Assembly (NCBI GenBank): GCA_016700175.1
Contig: CP065003.1
Coordinates: 3,544,001-3,608,000 of the forward strand
Length of the DNA stretch: 64,000 nucleotides
Reading direction: 5' to 3'
From: Acidobacteriota bacterium
GTDB taxonomy: Bacteria > Acidobacteriota > Blastocatellia > Pyrinomonadales > Pyrinomonadaceae
Every line of letters begins with the position of its first letter. Position 1 is the first letter of the stretch. Shown here in pieces: positions 35,201-41,665 of the stretch. A program made the position numbers and the translations under genes. Under the pieces are notes generated by a model. The model made no database searches. It was not told where the DNA came from and saw only the letters and a program-made list of their open reading frames with translations.

Positions 35201-35948
35201 GCCAATGCGAGATGTCCCGGTAGTGCTGTATGGCGAAGCTGAAAGTCAGGTGACCACTGATATCGACGGCTATTTCAGATTCGTAAATCTGTCCCCCGGG
35301 TCGAACTATCTTGTCGAACCGCGCCGCTCTGGCTATTTGTTCGATCGGCCGTATGCGAGCTTCCTGAATATTCAAGACTCAAACCGCGTCGCATTTACCG
35401 CAACCGCTGGCAGTTTCGATATCGGTGGATCGGTAAGGGATGAAACTGGAGAACCGGTTGCCGGCGTCAGGATCAGACTGGCAGGCGGTCGAACATTAGA
35501 GATCGAAACCGATTCTGAAGGCAATTACTCTTTTGCAGATCTGCCCGCCAATGGTTCATTCAGGGTCATACCTGTCGCAGACGGTTTCCAATTCACTCCT
35601 CTCGAGTACTTTTTCAATGATCTTCAGTCCGATCTCGCTTCGGTCGACTTCACACAATTTGTGCCAGCCGTTTCACACGCTTCAATAAGCGGAAGAGTGA
35701 GAGACCTGAACGGCTCCGGCCTGCCGCAAATACTCGTAACTATTCAGGGTGGGCCATTTGAAGAGCCGATCACGCGCCGAACCACGAGCTTCGGGTACTT
35801 TCGATTCGCAGATCTCCCGGCCGGCGAATCATACATAATGACGATCGACTCGAAACAATTCGTGTTCGATCAGCCAATCAGGTTCATTCAGCTCTCTGGA
35901 GATATAACCGATATGAATTTTGTCGGGGACCAAAGGCAAAATGAGTAG
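29223..35948 (+). CDS. Giant secreted multidomain protein (beta-helix, WD40-like, carboxypeptidase-regulatory-like)
   Basis: 2241 residues. A signal peptide is followed by a T9SS-like/FlgD-free beta opening (SGGTIDMSTNAVTSGGERSS). From about residue 230 to 830 run many GGTFNxGSGTV-type turns that suggest a long right-handed beta-helix. A second beta-helix begins with NTSDSGPGSLRQAIINANA (about 950-1370). Carboxypeptidase-regulatory-like domains follow (about 1380-1480 and 1490-1570: GVIVTLLDQTAGGSS, SSGKFEFSNLP). A WD40/TolB-type propeller (about 1580-1850: SPSISRDGAQLAFAG, WSPDGGKLAYVR, WSPDGSRLLVIS) comes next, and three more regulatory-like domains end the protein. Role unknown; size and domains suggest a cell-surface adhesion or polymer-binding protein. 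Confidence 0.88.
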   Translation: MFARKTASIFLLVALFAPLELAQSGGTIDMSTNAVTSGGERSSNGNLLLESSLGQPVVGTRSYGGPIEFYGGFWSIFATASTGAVGISPTAVTLNTNTVQVFLGAGGFTPYNYSIVSNVSGSSIDPATGGYTSGPNGGIDIVRVTDAKGNFAEATVTVIVADVPCPGGQKLWDGGGFTNNWSDAANWCGNVLPDSGSVILFNGTSSKNAIVDTNSSVNSFNLNAGFGGTVAIAAGKILGTAAGSTFNSGSFDVGGGTLDLAGTFNTLNGGTINAGSGTVNISFFLTIAGGTFNGGSATLDIPVVNVTGGSFVSSTGTMSVSQNIQRTGGTVDLDNGTIVFTGPQNGSVSGTSGPFKNLSINKADNVGVSFAGTNVVNGTLTLTDGLINTGTLEARGNVTFASTFGQATGAGAGVIAFRPAVGVRTVNLPSGVSLPDITVDDANITLLATGPGAVQTDSITLINGTFDFGSTGMTFGSDTGGSGSHYVQTGGSFNISTGDIVWNTFGNFTLDNGTFNAGSGAVHLGGNVFTLSGGTFTPSTGSNTFNFSVNNAFEQTGGVFETGAGSVDVNGRFTLSGGTFNASAGNTNFGFVFDHTAGTFNNNAGTVIFDSPHPAYSINVPGNPGTGNFHNLVMNPSTPDANIAIGFDVYEVNGYLHILNGRFSTGNTAGAGRSGFVPKGDVTIEAAADGGNVAMYFEGGADQSFISDGAPGLTGSWTVAKTSGAVTMTGGLTLTGSTPLNIDTGTFDLGDGSSLTTGSGAITIGAGGRLASGTATNLVLGGDLINDGRVDLQGGGTACPEADSIVIRSTINGVVRNWSGSGSFRIVDADIKDMGGTASITAFSSTDRGNAGNWTFDGGCPAQLGISPQSANLPSAGTQTFSATGGQPPYTFSLAVNNSGGSLISDTGVYTAGSTAGVTDTIRVTDAFGATADATVNVVMNTVVTNTSDSGPGSLRQAIINANAIPESPRTVTFDIPGNGPHTITVSSQLPSANSLDIDGRTQPGYGGVPLIEVRSVGASTPYYGLITSGTSTVRGLAINGFEVPLLLSNCLVCSVQGNYVGVEINGTTQRSGLNAMQIVGRSIDILVGGNLPEHRNLIASLEVNGGEGVRIRGNYFGLDASGNDLAGGSVWGIKLNFAAGVQIGSDVPGGGNMISGFSQAGILIEGLNATNPPIINIRGNKIGTDAAGTAAVPNAVGILSFRRNVFVGGTAPGEGNLIAFNGKGVVVSGERNPVRGNSIHSNGGLGIDLTPLGVSSNDFCDLDSGGNLGQNFPVITDVAVNAGSTDIGGYLATGSPTTQNYTIDLYSSPSSDSTGHGEGMTHIGSTVLTIPSTCAANPFNVTLPVVIPAGHSVTATATDPFGNTSEFSAYFGLNANIGGRVLDGVSGEPLRGVIVTLLDQTAGGSSRISSTDSSGKFEFSNLPQGHDYFVRPGKRGHEFSPESRSYTNLTSNQFDTYTSSVRPSIGGVVTMLTNQALSAGPPESGADQKPGSAILPPPRPVPAPVGNVTITVTDDSGNVVATDFTDDRGEFFVPDLGVQTYTITPSKQGFTFIPPSITLALQSHVNVSFAAESPGLNGLFGRFIYDDGAGRINSINANGTGVVNLINAFSGSRSVSEKAYTNYSPSISRDGAQLAFAGIKPNGEIAFRKSADDGSSVAKVISDIAGDSIGESAWSPDGGKLAYVRGRQLHVVNADGTNDQSVCYRCSKPDWSPDGSRLLVISETRIATVHPDGTNLVPFQFTEGATVARWSNDGTKIAFAFDNGTNNQQSIEAMNADGSSRQTVVSVQSNRPRFLGIDWSPDDNWIGYVLDNTDPPHPTDISLNVTSLDGLTIYTIDDSFKGTSIEWGIIPQQTTPVGTDVVIRSGAVSITFPGVTEEGFTSLVPITSAGPAPNLFVLSSIAFEVNTSATFLPSPTICVGLDPAAYPAEGKFNLLSFLHQENGVLVDRTSSRDFPSRTICAQVESFSPFVVAEQVDPGLPSVSGVVVDSNGRPMRDVPVVLYGEAESQVTTDIDGYFRFVNLSPGSNYLVEPRRSGYLFDRPYASFLNIQDSNRVAFTATAGSFDIGGSVRDETGEPVAGVRIRLAGGRTLEIETDSEGNYSFADLPANGSFRVIPVADGFQFTPLEYFFNDLQSDLASVDFTQFVPAVSHASISGRVRDLNGSGLPQILVTIQGGPFEEPITRRTTSFGYFRFADLPAGESYIMTIDSKQFVFDQPIRFIQLSGDITDMNFVGDQRQNE

Positions 35949-36255
35949 GTAGGATCGTTCTGCTCGGCCATTAGGTGAGAGTTCCTGTTGATATCCCGAC
36001 TTGCAGGCCGCCGAATTTCAGCCCTTGCTGGAAATCTGCCCTTCAGTTCACGTCGGCATCAGGCCGCTTGAAAGGATCGATCAGAATCTTTGCGGGAAAC
36101 GTTTAGGCGCGACCCATTCCTTTGGTGCCCTCTTCCTCCGGACCTTCCTTTTCTGATCTCACGCCCGGTAAACGAACAGAGATCCGGCCCTCGGGATCCT
36201 GGCGGCCTGTTGTGCTCTCCGTTTCGTGTATTATCCTCATATTCAGCGAGGGAAT
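35949..36255. other. Intergenic region after the giant gene
   Basis: 307 bp with no convincing gene, no terminator with a U-run and none of the common repeat families. Only the ribosome site GAGGGA just before the thioesterase gene stands out. Confidence 0.5.
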
Positions 36256-36654
36256 ATGACCGACGAGAAGAAACGAGAACGAATGCGGAATGCGGCGATC
36301 AGGGTGACGATGATGCCGCGCGACACGAACCATCACGGGACCATCTTCGGGGGGATCGTGCTCAGCTACATCGACGTCGCGGGCGGTGTCGAAGCGGTTC
36401 GCCACACCGGCCACGACCGATTCGTCACGGTCGCGATGAAAGAGATCATTTTTCACGAGCCGGTCTTTGTCGGCGACCTGGTGAGCTTCTATGCGGAGAC
36501 CCTGAAGGTCGGCAACACCTCGATCACTATACGGGTCGTCGTCGAAGCCGAGAGGTTCGGATCAAGAGGCCAGATCGTGAGGGTCACCGAGGCCGAGGTT
36601 GTGTTCGTGGCTATCAACCAGAACCGCGAGAAGATCCCGATCCGGCTGACATAA
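36256..36654 (+). CDS. Acyl-CoA thioesterase (YciA-like hotdog)
   Basis: 132 residues from ATG 36256, preceded by GAGGGA; an in-frame start 30 nt upstream lacks a ribosome site. The hotdog fold is shown by MMPRDTNHHGTIFGGIVLSYIDVAGGVEAVRHTGHDRFVTVAM, where the Asn-His-His-Gly...Phe-Gly-Gly stretch and Asp form the usual active site, and by VTEAEVVFVAINQNREKIPI. Such enzymes hydrolyse acyl-CoA to fatty acid and CoA. Chain-length preference cannot be judged. Confidence 0.88.
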   Translation: MTDEKKRERMRNAAIRVTMMPRDTNHHGTIFGGIVLSYIDVAGGVEAVRHTGHDRFVTVAMKEIIFHEPVFVGDLVSFYAETLKVGNTSITIRVVVEAERFGSRGQIVRVTEAEVVFVAINQNREKIPIRLT

Positions 36655-36769
36655 ACACCTGTAAACGCTGCAAAGGCGAAAGATGTGCGGCTTGCTTTTC
36701 AGTACCGATTTTCCTAAAGTCGGGAAACCGGGAAAGACAGACTGACGAGAACGAGGGGGACGAAGTCGA

Positions 36770-37102
36770 ATGTACAAGATCACCGCGGATACAGCGGAAG
36801 GAAAAATTGCGTTTGAAGCTGAGAAAGGCAAGAAGCTCGTCTTGTGCCTTGAGGACAACGGGATCGATATCCTGCACCGGTGCGGCGGGAATGCCCGTTG
36901 CACGACCTGCCGGGTCGAGGTCCTTTCGGGCGATCCGGGCGAGATAGGGGAAGCGGAGAAAGCGATCCTGGCTACGAAGCCGGATCTCGACGATCATTGC
37001 CGCCTCTCGTGCCAGATCCGGCTGAACGACGACATTCACGTGAAAGTGATAAACCAGGCGAGCGTGCAGGGGATCGATCCGGGGCCGAGACCGGAAGATT
37101 GA
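36770..37102 (+). CDS. 2Fe-2S plant-type ferredoxin
   Basis: 110 residues. The cluster ligands are in CGGNARCTTCRVEV and a later CRLSCQ, giving the plant-type C-x5-C-x2-C...C pattern (the spacing of the first pair is CGGNARC). GAGGGGGA precedes the ATG at good distance. It would carry one electron to an unidentified partner; it has no fused reductase domain. Confidence 0.9.
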   Translation: MYKITADTAEGKIAFEAEKGKKLVLCLEDNGIDILHRCGGNARCTTCRVEVLSGDPGEIGEAEKAILATKPDLDDHCRLSCQIRLNDDIHVKVINQASVQGIDPGPRPED

Positions 37103-37262
37103 GAACCCGGAGCGCGAGCGGCGGGCAAGATCAGAACCCGGAGCGCGAGCGACGGGCACAGCCGACCGCGCAGCGGTCATATGCATTTAGCCGGGGGTAA
37201 GCCCGAAGGGCGTCACCCACGGTAGAGAGGCGCCCCGAACATCCAGCCGCGTAGCGGCGACA
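37103..37262. repeat. GAACCCGGAGCGC repeats plus composite hairpin element
   Basis: Two copies of a 24-bp element lie at 37103-37126 and 37134-37157. They are followed by a roughly 98-bp composite (37164-37262): hairpin GACCGCGCAGCGGTC, ATGCATTTAGCC, a long stem GGGGGTAAGCCCGAAGGGC...ACCC, then GCCGCGTAGCGGC. The same composite occurs at 48741-48841. The 155 bp after it, up to the S26 protease start (37418), contain no clear gene; a longer open frame there is repeat-derived. Confidence 0.8.
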
Positions 37263-37417
37263 TGTTTGCAGCAAACGTATTCGCTTCGCTCACTGCACGC
37301 GGGACGCGTGCGTTCCTTCGACCGCGTAATGTTTCCCGGCCTACCGACCTGTTTCTGAGCGGCGAGCCTCGCGCCCGCCGCTCATTCGTGTCTGTGGCCG
37401 GTTCCGCTGGGAACGAT

Positions 37418-37780
37418 ATGAAGGAGATTCCCTTCGCCGGGCTTTATGAAAAGGCGCTGCTGGTCCTGGGCTTCAGGACGGTCTACCGGATCGAGGGCGA
37501 TTCGATGGCCCCGGTCCTGAATAACGGCGAAGAAGTGCTGGTCGAGGAAGGAGCGCAGGTCAGTATCGGCGACGTGGTGATCGCGCGGCACCCTTCCAAA
37601 GAAGGGGTAGAGATGGCGAAGCGGATCACCGCCATCGACGCCAACGGCAAGTTCTTTCTTGTCGGGGACAATTCGGACGAAAGTACCGACAGTCGCAGAT
37701 TCGGGCCCGTTTCGCTAGAATACATAAAAGGCAAAGTTACATCGCGGCTCGGTACAGTAGAGCCGCCTGACGGAAAATGA
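37418..37780 (+). CDS. Short S26-family signal-peptidase-like protease (SodX-like)
   Basis: 120 residues from ATG 37418; in-frame starts upstream fall in repeats. The Ser of the Ser/Lys dyad is in YRIEGDSMAPVLNNGEEVLV and the Lys in MAKRITAIDANGKFFLVGDNSDESTDSRRFGPVSLEYIKGK. No membrane segment is obvious. The shape matches proteases annotated as nickel-type superoxide dismutase maturation proteases, but no nickel SOD gene is in the window (the SOD at 49729 is Fe/Mn-type). Its TGA overlaps the lipA ATG (ATGA, 37777-37780). Confidence 0.8.
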   Translation: MKEIPFAGLYEKALLVLGFRTVYRIEGDSMAPVLNNGEEVLVEEGAQVSIGDVVIARHPSKEGVEMAKRITAIDANGKFFLVGDNSDESTDSRRFGPVSLEYIKGKVTSRLGTVEPPDGK

Positions 37781-38709
37781 TCGAAGAGAAACAGTTGATC
37801 GAAGACTTCATCGCGAAGAAGGACGGGAAGAGCCGCAAGCGCGAGCGCCTCAAGAAACCCGACTGGCTGAAGATCAAGATCGGCGATCCCACAAACCAGA
37901 ACCAGGTCCTCAAGCTCATCGACGGTCTCAATCTCCACACTGTCTGCCAGGAGGCGCGGTGTCCCAACATTTTCGAATGCTGGACGGACAAGACCGCCAC
38001 ATTCATGCTCGGCGGCGACACTTGTACAAGGCATTGCGGATTCTGTGCGGTTAATAAGGGTACCCCGATGGAACTCGATCCCGAGGAGCCCCGGCACGTT
38101 GCGGAGGCCGTGAAGCACCTCGATCTCGCCCATGCGGTCATCACTTCCGTCAACCGGGACGACCTTTCCGATGGAGGCGCGTCGCACTGGGCAGAGACGA
38201 TCCGCACGGTTCACGAGCTAAATCCAGGCTGCAAGGTCGAGGTCCTGATCCCGGACTTCCAGGGTAATAAAGACGCGCTGAACACCGTTCTCGAAGCGCG
38301 ACCCGAGGTCCTCAACCACAACACGGAGACGATCGCCCGCCTTTACCGCCGCGTTCGTCCCGATGCGATCTACGCGCAATCGATGGAGCTCCTAGAGCGC
38401 GCGGCGAGATACCGCGACGAGCAGTTCCCGGAGATGTTCACGAAGAGCGGGATAATGGTCGGGCTCGGCGAACAGTTCGAAGAGGTCGTCGACCTGATGA
38501 AAGACCTGCGCGCCGTTTCGTGCGACATAATGACGATAGGCCAGTACCTGCAGCCTTACGAGAAGCGCCTTCCGGTCGAGCGCTACGTCACGCCCGAAGA
38601 GTTCGCCGAATGGAAGAAGATCGGCGAAGAGATGGGCTTCAAGCACGTCGAATCATCCCCGCTCACACGCAGTTCCTACCACGCAAGAGAACAAGCCGAA
38701 ATCTCGTAG
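37777..38709 (+). CDS. lipA: Lipoyl synthase
   Basis: 310 residues, normal length. It carries both 4Fe-4S motifs of this radical-SAM enzyme: the auxiliary cluster CxxxxCxxxxxC (Cys57, 62, 68 in CQEARCPNIFEC) and the SAM cluster CTRHCGFC (Cys83, 87, 90). The conserved C-terminal Arg-Ser-Ser-Tyr is present (LTRSSYHA). It inserts two sulfurs into octanoyl groups of lipoyl domains. It is translationally coupled to the S26-type protease. Confidence 0.97.
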   Translation: MIEEKQLIEDFIAKKDGKSRKRERLKKPDWLKIKIGDPTNQNQVLKLIDGLNLHTVCQEARCPNIFECWTDKTATFMLGGDTCTRHCGFCAVNKGTPMELDPEEPRHVAEAVKHLDLAHAVITSVNRDDLSDGGASHWAETIRTVHELNPGCKVEVLIPDFQGNKDALNTVLEARPEVLNHNTETIARLYRRVRPDAIYAQSMELLERAARYRDEQFPEMFTKSGIMVGLGEQFEEVVDLMKDLRAVSCDIMTIGQYLQPYEKRLPVERYVTPEEFAEWKKIGEEMGFKHVESSPLTRSSYHAREQAEIS

Positions 38710-38870
38710 TTCCAGGTTCCAGGTTCCGGGTTCAAAGTTTGGGTGCCCGGAGCGGCCGCGAAGGGCCTGAAGTTGTTCAAGGTTCAAAGTTCAAAGAGAA
38801 CCGCTCCCGCGTCGGGATTCTTTGAAGTTTGATCTTTGAACCTTGAACCTGGAACCTTGAACTGGGCCGG
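38708..38870. repeat. GTTCCAA/GTTCAAG heptamer arrays in inverted orientation
   Basis: 38708-38740 and 38775-38797 hold units such as TTCCAGG, TTCAAGG and TTCAAAG; 38834-38862 holds the reverse (TTTGAACCTTGAACCTGGAA). The two orientations can pair into a long hairpin downstream of lipA. Confidence 0.8.
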
Positions 38871-38939
38871 CCCTTGATTCCTCACCCGTTCGGATACAGA
38901 ATGGGCCCGAATTCGAATAAATCTCCTCGAGGTGAATTA

Positions 38940-39452
38940 ATGGCTGACAACCTGAGCCACAATGTACCGACCGGCGGTATGGGGCAGGCGACGTTCCAGC
39001 AGTGCTGGTACGCTTCGTACAAGATGATCTATACGTTCAAGGGCCTGAACACGAACTCGATCAAGGACAAGCTTTCCAGCGTGATCGATTTCGATGACGC
39101 GATGGCCAATGGTCTTTACGATACCGACTACAAGAAGTGTGCGGAAGCGCTCGGGCTGTCTTACTGGAAAGGGACCAAGTTCAACCAGGAACGGGGTTTC
39201 TTCGATGTCGGGATCACTGACGGCGCTGAAGAGCTTCACGACCTCTTGAGAAGCGGACCACTATGGGTCTCCAGGAAGATCTCAAAAGATTCGTACCACA
39301 TTACCGTCCTGAAAGGCTACGTCGACACCGACGACGGAGACTTCGTGATAAACAATCCGTACCCGGGCCCAAAGGACGCCGTCGAAACGAGGGTCCCCGC
39401 CAGCCATTACGCACGAATGGTGACGGGCGCGAACGCCTCGGTACAGAGATAG
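38940..39452 (+). CDS. Papain-like cysteine protease (C39/AvrRpt2-like fold)
   Basis: 170 residues from ATG 38940, with GAGGTG 7 nt upstream. The likely catalytic Cys is in FQQCWYASYKMIYTF, preceded by the Gln of the oxyanion hole. The His is in SKDSYHITVLKGYVD and the third residue is the Asn or Asp following it (DGDFVINNPYPGP). No signal peptide. Proteins like this are found as secreted effectors, toxin domains or bacteriocin-processing peptidases; with no partner gene the target is unknown. It stands in repeat-flanked DNA between lipA and the UGA-containing gene. Confidence 0.72.
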   Translation: MADNLSHNVPTGGMGQATFQQCWYASYKMIYTFKGLNTNSIKDKLSSVIDFDDAMANGLYDTDYKKCAEALGLSYWKGTKFNQERGFFDVGITDGAEELHDLLRSGPLWVSRKISKDSYHITVLKGYVDTDDGDFVINNPYPGPKDAVETRVPASHYARMVTGANASVQR

Positions 39453-39475
39453 GGCGGTCTTTGACCAATGAATCG

Positions 39476-39660
39476 GAACCCGGAGCGCAAGCGACGGGCC
39501 GTGTCCGAAGCCCGACCGTCAGGGAGGGCTACTTCAAGGACTGAGAATAAAGGACTGAGGACTGAGGACTGAGCAGATTTCACCGATCATGGATCAGCAT
39601 CCGTGCAGCCAGTCTTCCTTTGTGGTACTTCGTGTCGCTTCGTGGTTTGATCCTCTCCGG
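39476..39660. repeat. Repeat-rich intergenic region
   Basis: In order: GAACCCGGAGCGCAAGCGACGGGC-type element (39476-39499), REP-like element (39501-39532), AGGACTG heptamers (39537-39573) and a CTTCGTG/CTTTGTGG stretch (39618-39652) of the same type as 8122-8212. Confidence 0.8.
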
Positions 39661-39665
39661 TATTG

Positions 39666-40058
39666 ATGAGCATTGAGAACAAAACCGAAAAGCCCGACGA
39701 ACTGATCGAATCGATCCCGCGAGAGATAGCCGGACATGACTCGCTTGCAAAGGTCCTCGCTTGGGCGGCGAAACAGCCCGAAGGCGACACCCTGAAGCAG
39801 GTTGTGTCGGACGTGATCGTCCAGGACGAGTACACGCACGATGCGATCGTGCCCTGGAAAGACGGACTCGTGATCGTTTACGGCATCACCTGACTCGGAG
39901 CCGTGACGGCGGTCGCCGTCTGGGACCACATTCCGACAGCGGACGAGCTTCTCGAAGCGAGGCTCGAGAGAGGCTGGAAACCGACTCCCTCGAGATTGAA
40001 GGAAGGCGACATCGTGGAAGGCCACGCGGCATGCGTAGTGAAGAGTTTTTCGGAGTAA
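39666..40058 (+). CDS. Small protein gene with in-frame UGA: candidate selenoprotein or recently broken gene
   Basis: From ATG 39666 the frame encodes 75 residues to a TGA at 39891-39893 (ending VIVYGIT). The same frame is then open for 54 more codons to TAA 40056-40058 and reads as normal protein: LGAVTAVAVWDHIPTADELLEARLERGW and GHAACVVKSFSE. No RBS-led restart is obvious; a GTG at 39903 has no Shine-Dalgarno. A 6-bp perfect hairpin with a GGTC loop starts 11 nt after the UGA. Options are selenocysteine insertion, a fresh nonsense mutation, or a sequencing error. No family recognised, so I cannot tell what homologues carry at this position. The annotation as one 130-residue product is inferred. 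Confidence 0.5.
39895..39936 (+). promoter_or_regulatory. SECIS-like stem-loop after the UGA
   Basis: GACGGC (39905-39910) and GCCGTC (39915-39920) enclose the loop GGTC (39911-39914); an outer TCGGA/TCCGA pairing (39895-39899 with 39932-39936) is possible. The loop begins 17 nt after the UGA and its first two bases are G, within the distance and loop rule described for bacterial SECIS elements. In GC-rich coding DNA this can also arise by chance. Confidence 0.4.
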
Positions 40059-40065
40059 ACGCCGA

Positions 40066-40554
40066 ATGAAACTAGACGTGATTGGTTTGAACACTAAATG
40101 GAGAGTTCTGGCTGTTGCGGTTGGCGCGGTTGGTGCGGCCGGAGAGGCTTATTTGTTGTGGCACACACTCGTCAACTGGCTGGCATATAAGATCTCAAAC
40201 GAGGCCGCTCTTTTCCAAATAATTGCGTACAAGTCTTTATTCGCCGCGCCTCTCATCGGCGTCGCAGTCTCTTGGCTTTTCACTAGAGCATCCCTCAAGT
40301 GGGGACCGGCAGTATCGACGGTAGTCTGTCCGGCTGTGTTCGTACTCTTCTATGTCGTCGCTTTTTCCTGGGTCGGAATTGATTGGACCACATTGACCGG
40401 TCTTGATGGAATGACTCATGGCGATCTTTTGGCTTCATTCGCATGGTTGGCGGCAAGGCTTGCAGCTGCAGGTTTTGCCATTAGCTTTTTGTGCGGGTGG
40501 TTGCTCGATGGGCCTGCCTTGATAAGCATTAACAAAGTGTCACAACAGGAATGA
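40066..40554 (+). CDS. Small integral membrane protein
   Basis: 162 residues with four membrane segments (near 13-31, 45-66, 77-97 and 119-140) and short loops. No catalytic motif. Follows the UGA-containing gene by 7 nt and overlaps the next gene at ATGA (40551-40554), so these three may be one transcript. No family recognised. Confidence 0.72.
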   Translation: MKLDVIGLNTKWRVLAVAVGAVGAAGEAYLLWHTLVNWLAYKISNEAALFQIIAYKSLFAAPLIGVAVSWLFTRASLKWGPAVSTVVCPAVFVLFYVVAFSWVGIDWTTLTGLDGMTHGDLLASFAWLAARLAAAGFAISFLCGWLLDGPALISINKVSQQE

Positions 40555-40898
40555 AGTACTTTTCACTCCCGACTGACAGAGACAAGATTCTCATGGAAAT
40601 CGAAAAGAGAGGCTGGAGTGCACAGGCTCTAGAAGCCGACGACCTCGATTGGTGGCTGGCGGAAGCTTATAAATTGACCTCACTTTCACATCCTTCCGAC
40701 AAGATCGCATTTCTTCTGTTCAAGGTCGATCCGCAGTTCGAATCGGAAAAAGCAAAAGAGGAGCAGGTTTGGTCTGTGTCTGTCTGCGAAGGAATACCGG
40801 AATACTACGGAAATGCGCGTGACAATATAGTTGCCGGAAGATTGGAGATCGATCTACCACATCTGCTTGCGGCTCTCGAGCTGATAAGAGACAAGTGA
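40551..40898 (+). CDS. Small hypothetical protein
   Basis: 115 residues, cytosolic, no signal peptide. A helical opening (MKYFSLPTDRDKILMEIEKRGWSAQALEADDLDWWLAEAYKL) is followed by beta-strands (KIAFLLFKVDPQF, EEQVWSVSVCEGIPE). Coupled to the preceding membrane protein by a 4-nt overlap. Family not recognised; size resembles immunity proteins. The 194 bp after it contain only degenerate CTCAGTACT/GATACTTGAT-type short repeats. Confidence 0.7.
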   Translation: MKYFSLPTDRDKILMEIEKRGWSAQALEADDLDWWLAEAYKLTSLSHPSDKIAFLLFKVDPQFESEKAKEEQVWSVSVCEGIPEYYGNARDNIVAGRLEIDLPHLLAALELIRDK

Positions 40899-41092
40899 TC
40901 GTTACCACGAATACTCAAATGAAAGGACTGCCGACTCATCAACGATCATCTGTCAGTCGTTAGTGTCTCCGCTCTGCCTCAGTACTCATTTCTCCGTACT
41001 CGATACTCGGAGTAGCCAACGCTAATGATCGGGCTGCCGATCCTTGATACTTGATCCGTCATACCCGCAACTTGATCGAAAGGTGAACCATT

Positions 41093-41665
41093 ATGAGATA
41101 TCGAACCCGCGTTTACACGGCCCTCGTTTTGCTGATCTCTGCGGTTTCAATGTTCGCCCAGAACGAGCAGCCGTCTGCCGCTGAGCAGTATTTCACGAAC
41201 ACCGAGCTGGTGGACCAGAACGGAACGCCGCACAAGTTCTTTAGCGGCCTCCTGAAGGGAAAGACGGTCGTGATCAGCTCGTTCCACACCTCCTGCACTT
41301 CCACCGTTCCCGTTTACAACCGGACCCTCGGGAAGATACAGGAGGAGTTCAAGGACCGGATGGGTTCAGAGCTACTGATCATCTCGATCACGCTCGATCC
41401 CGAAAACGATACCTCCGGAAAACTGAAGGAATACGCGGCGAAGTTCAACGCCGGCCCGGGCTGGCTGTTCCTTACGGGAAGTAAAGCGGACGTGGAGTTC
41501 ATGCTGCGGAAACTGGGGTATTACGTGGAAGACATTGAAGCACACAACTCGGTGATCACGGTCGGGAATGGCAAGACCTCGCTCTGGAAGAAGGTGAACG
41601 GGCTTGCGAACGCGGGGGACGTTATCGAGGCTGTGAGGGGCGTTCTCGACGACAAGGGAAACTAG
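41093..41665 (+). CDS. SCO1/SenC-like thioredoxin-fold protein with single Cys
   Basis: 190 residues with a signal peptide (about 1-23, ending MFAQ). The thioredoxin-like fold of SCO proteins is shown by VVISSFHTSCTSTVPVYNRTLGKIQEEF, ELLIISITLDPENDTSGKLKEYAAKF and GWLFLTGSKADVEFML. SCO copper chaperones need CxxxC; here the first Cys remains (TSCTSTVP) but the second is Val. The usual metal-binding His may be the one in EAHNSVITV. It is thus unlikely to load copper in the standard way and may act as a redox-inactive or sulfenic-type variant. Confidence 0.82.
   Translation: MRYRTRVYTALVLLISAVSMFAQNEQPSAAEQYFTNTELVDQNGTPHKFFSGLLKGKTVVISSFHTSCTSTVPVYNRTLGKIQEEFKDRMGSELLIISITLDPENDTSGKLKEYAAKFNAGPGWLFLTGSKADVEFMLRKLGYYVEDIEAHNSVITVGNGKTSLWKKVNGLANAGDVIEAVRGVLDDKGN

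Noticed and set aside
37262..37417. N-terminal extension of the S26 protease to an upstream ATG
   Set aside because: The extra 52 residues come from repeat-adjacent DNA, show no conserved motif and the signal-peptidase core starts at 37418.
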